Part shown: piece after piece, positions 63,897 to 64,000 of the stretch
Numbering within the stretch: position 1 is the stretch's first letter
Layout of the letters: each line of letters begins with the position of its first letter
Source of the DNA: Methylocystis sp. MJC1
GTDB lineage: Bacteria; Pseudomonadota; Alphaproteobacteria; Rhizobiales; Beijerinckiaceae
DNA length: 64,000 bases
Assembly: GCF_026427715.1 (NCBI RefSeq)
Contig: NZ_CP107558.1
Span: 3,317,001 to 3,381,000 of the forward strand
Direction: 5' to 3'
Translations under genes and position numbers: made by a program
The notes under the pieces: generated by a model
Database searches by the model: none
Seen by the model: only the letters and a program-made list of their open reading frames with translations
What the model was told of the DNA's origin: nothing

Positions 63897-64000
63897 ATGA
63901 AGGTCACGATCGAGAGAGCGGCGCTGCTGCGGGCGCTCGGCCATGTTCATCGGGTGGTTGAACGGCGCACCACGATCCCCATTCTCGCCAATGTGCTGAT
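63897..64000 (+). CDS. dnaN: DNA polymerase III beta clamp, 5' end only
   Basis: Only the first 34 codons are in the window: MKVTIERAALLRALGH, then HRVVERRTTIPILANVL. This is the conserved opening of the beta sliding clamp (ALxxV...RRxTIPILxNVL). AAGG precedes the ATG. dnaA is not upstream here; a toxin-antitoxin pair occupies that side. Confidence 0.92.
   Translation, partial: MKVTIERAALLRALGHVHRVVERRTTIPILANVL

Overview
The window is about 64 kb of GC-rich DNA from what looks like an alphaproteobacterium of the order Hyphomicrobiales. Supporting markers are an Irr-type Fur regulator, an alpha-type SspB followed by DUF4169 and ribbon-helix-helix genes, DUF1150, an NDUFA9-like complex I protein, a consensus EcfG-type stress promoter and a DUF3280 protein next to a LuxR-type response regulator. 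A methylotroph or methanotroph of the Methylocystis/Methylosinus kind is my best guess. No methane or methanol oxidation gene is present, so the genus is inference.

Layout. 1-12700 is the most unusual part. A tight minus-strand array of nine genes (2987-10946) encodes a DUF1549/DUF1553 protein with a haem c motif, a DUF1501 protein, a type 1 copper protein, a small cytochrome c, a dienelactone-hydrolase-like protein, a rhodanese fold without its cysteine, a peroxiredoxin, a cytochrome c' and a cytochrome b561. All nine are predicted to be exported or in the membrane. The array ends at a 13-bp-stem hairpin. It is followed by a TonB-dependent receptor and an outer-membrane barrel gene, and preceded by an XRE-cupin regulator and a divergent haem-binding-like gene. 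I consider this the best candidate for an undescribed system: a periplasmic redox machine with planctomycete-type modules.

12800-17700 holds a response regulator, DUF3280, tRNA-Leu, an NDUFA9-like gene, a CysZ/EI24-like membrane protein and a DUF3592-like protein. 17843-19744 is a complete-looking group II intron, just downstream of a frameshifted DUF559 nuclease gene that is flanked by inverted palindromes. 20323-26900 holds methylmalonyl-CoA mutase, a cytochrome c, a stress protein, a stand-alone PhyR-type receiver with an EcfG promoter, and leuA behind a leucine-rich leader peptide. 26933-33100 holds GNAT, MltB, Irr, GalU/GalE, a polyphosphate:AMP phosphotransferase and tRNA-Arg. 33200-38400 holds an outer-membrane barrel and small accessory genes, several of them broken.

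38428-47240 holds housekeeping enzymes: esterase, GloB, PxpABC (5-oxoprolinase) and LeuB. 47360-52460 carries a Phd/PIN pair, secG-pyrG, an AT-richer gene with diadenylate-cyclase-like motifs interrupted by one in-frame stop, and a MazEF-like pair. 52487-60750 holds sspB, DUF4169, sucD-sucA-sucB (without sucC or lpd nearby), DUF1150 and a Rieske protein. The end holds a PBP1A, a ParDE-like pair and the start of dnaN.

Dispersed palindromes recur: an ~82-bp element occurs four times, three times between convergent genes and once inside pxpB, where it is translated. Several accessory loci are broken by single lesions, namely the DUF559 gene, a secreted protein with a 7-G tract, a TadE-like remnant and the DAC-like gene. 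Either decay or sequencing error could explain these.
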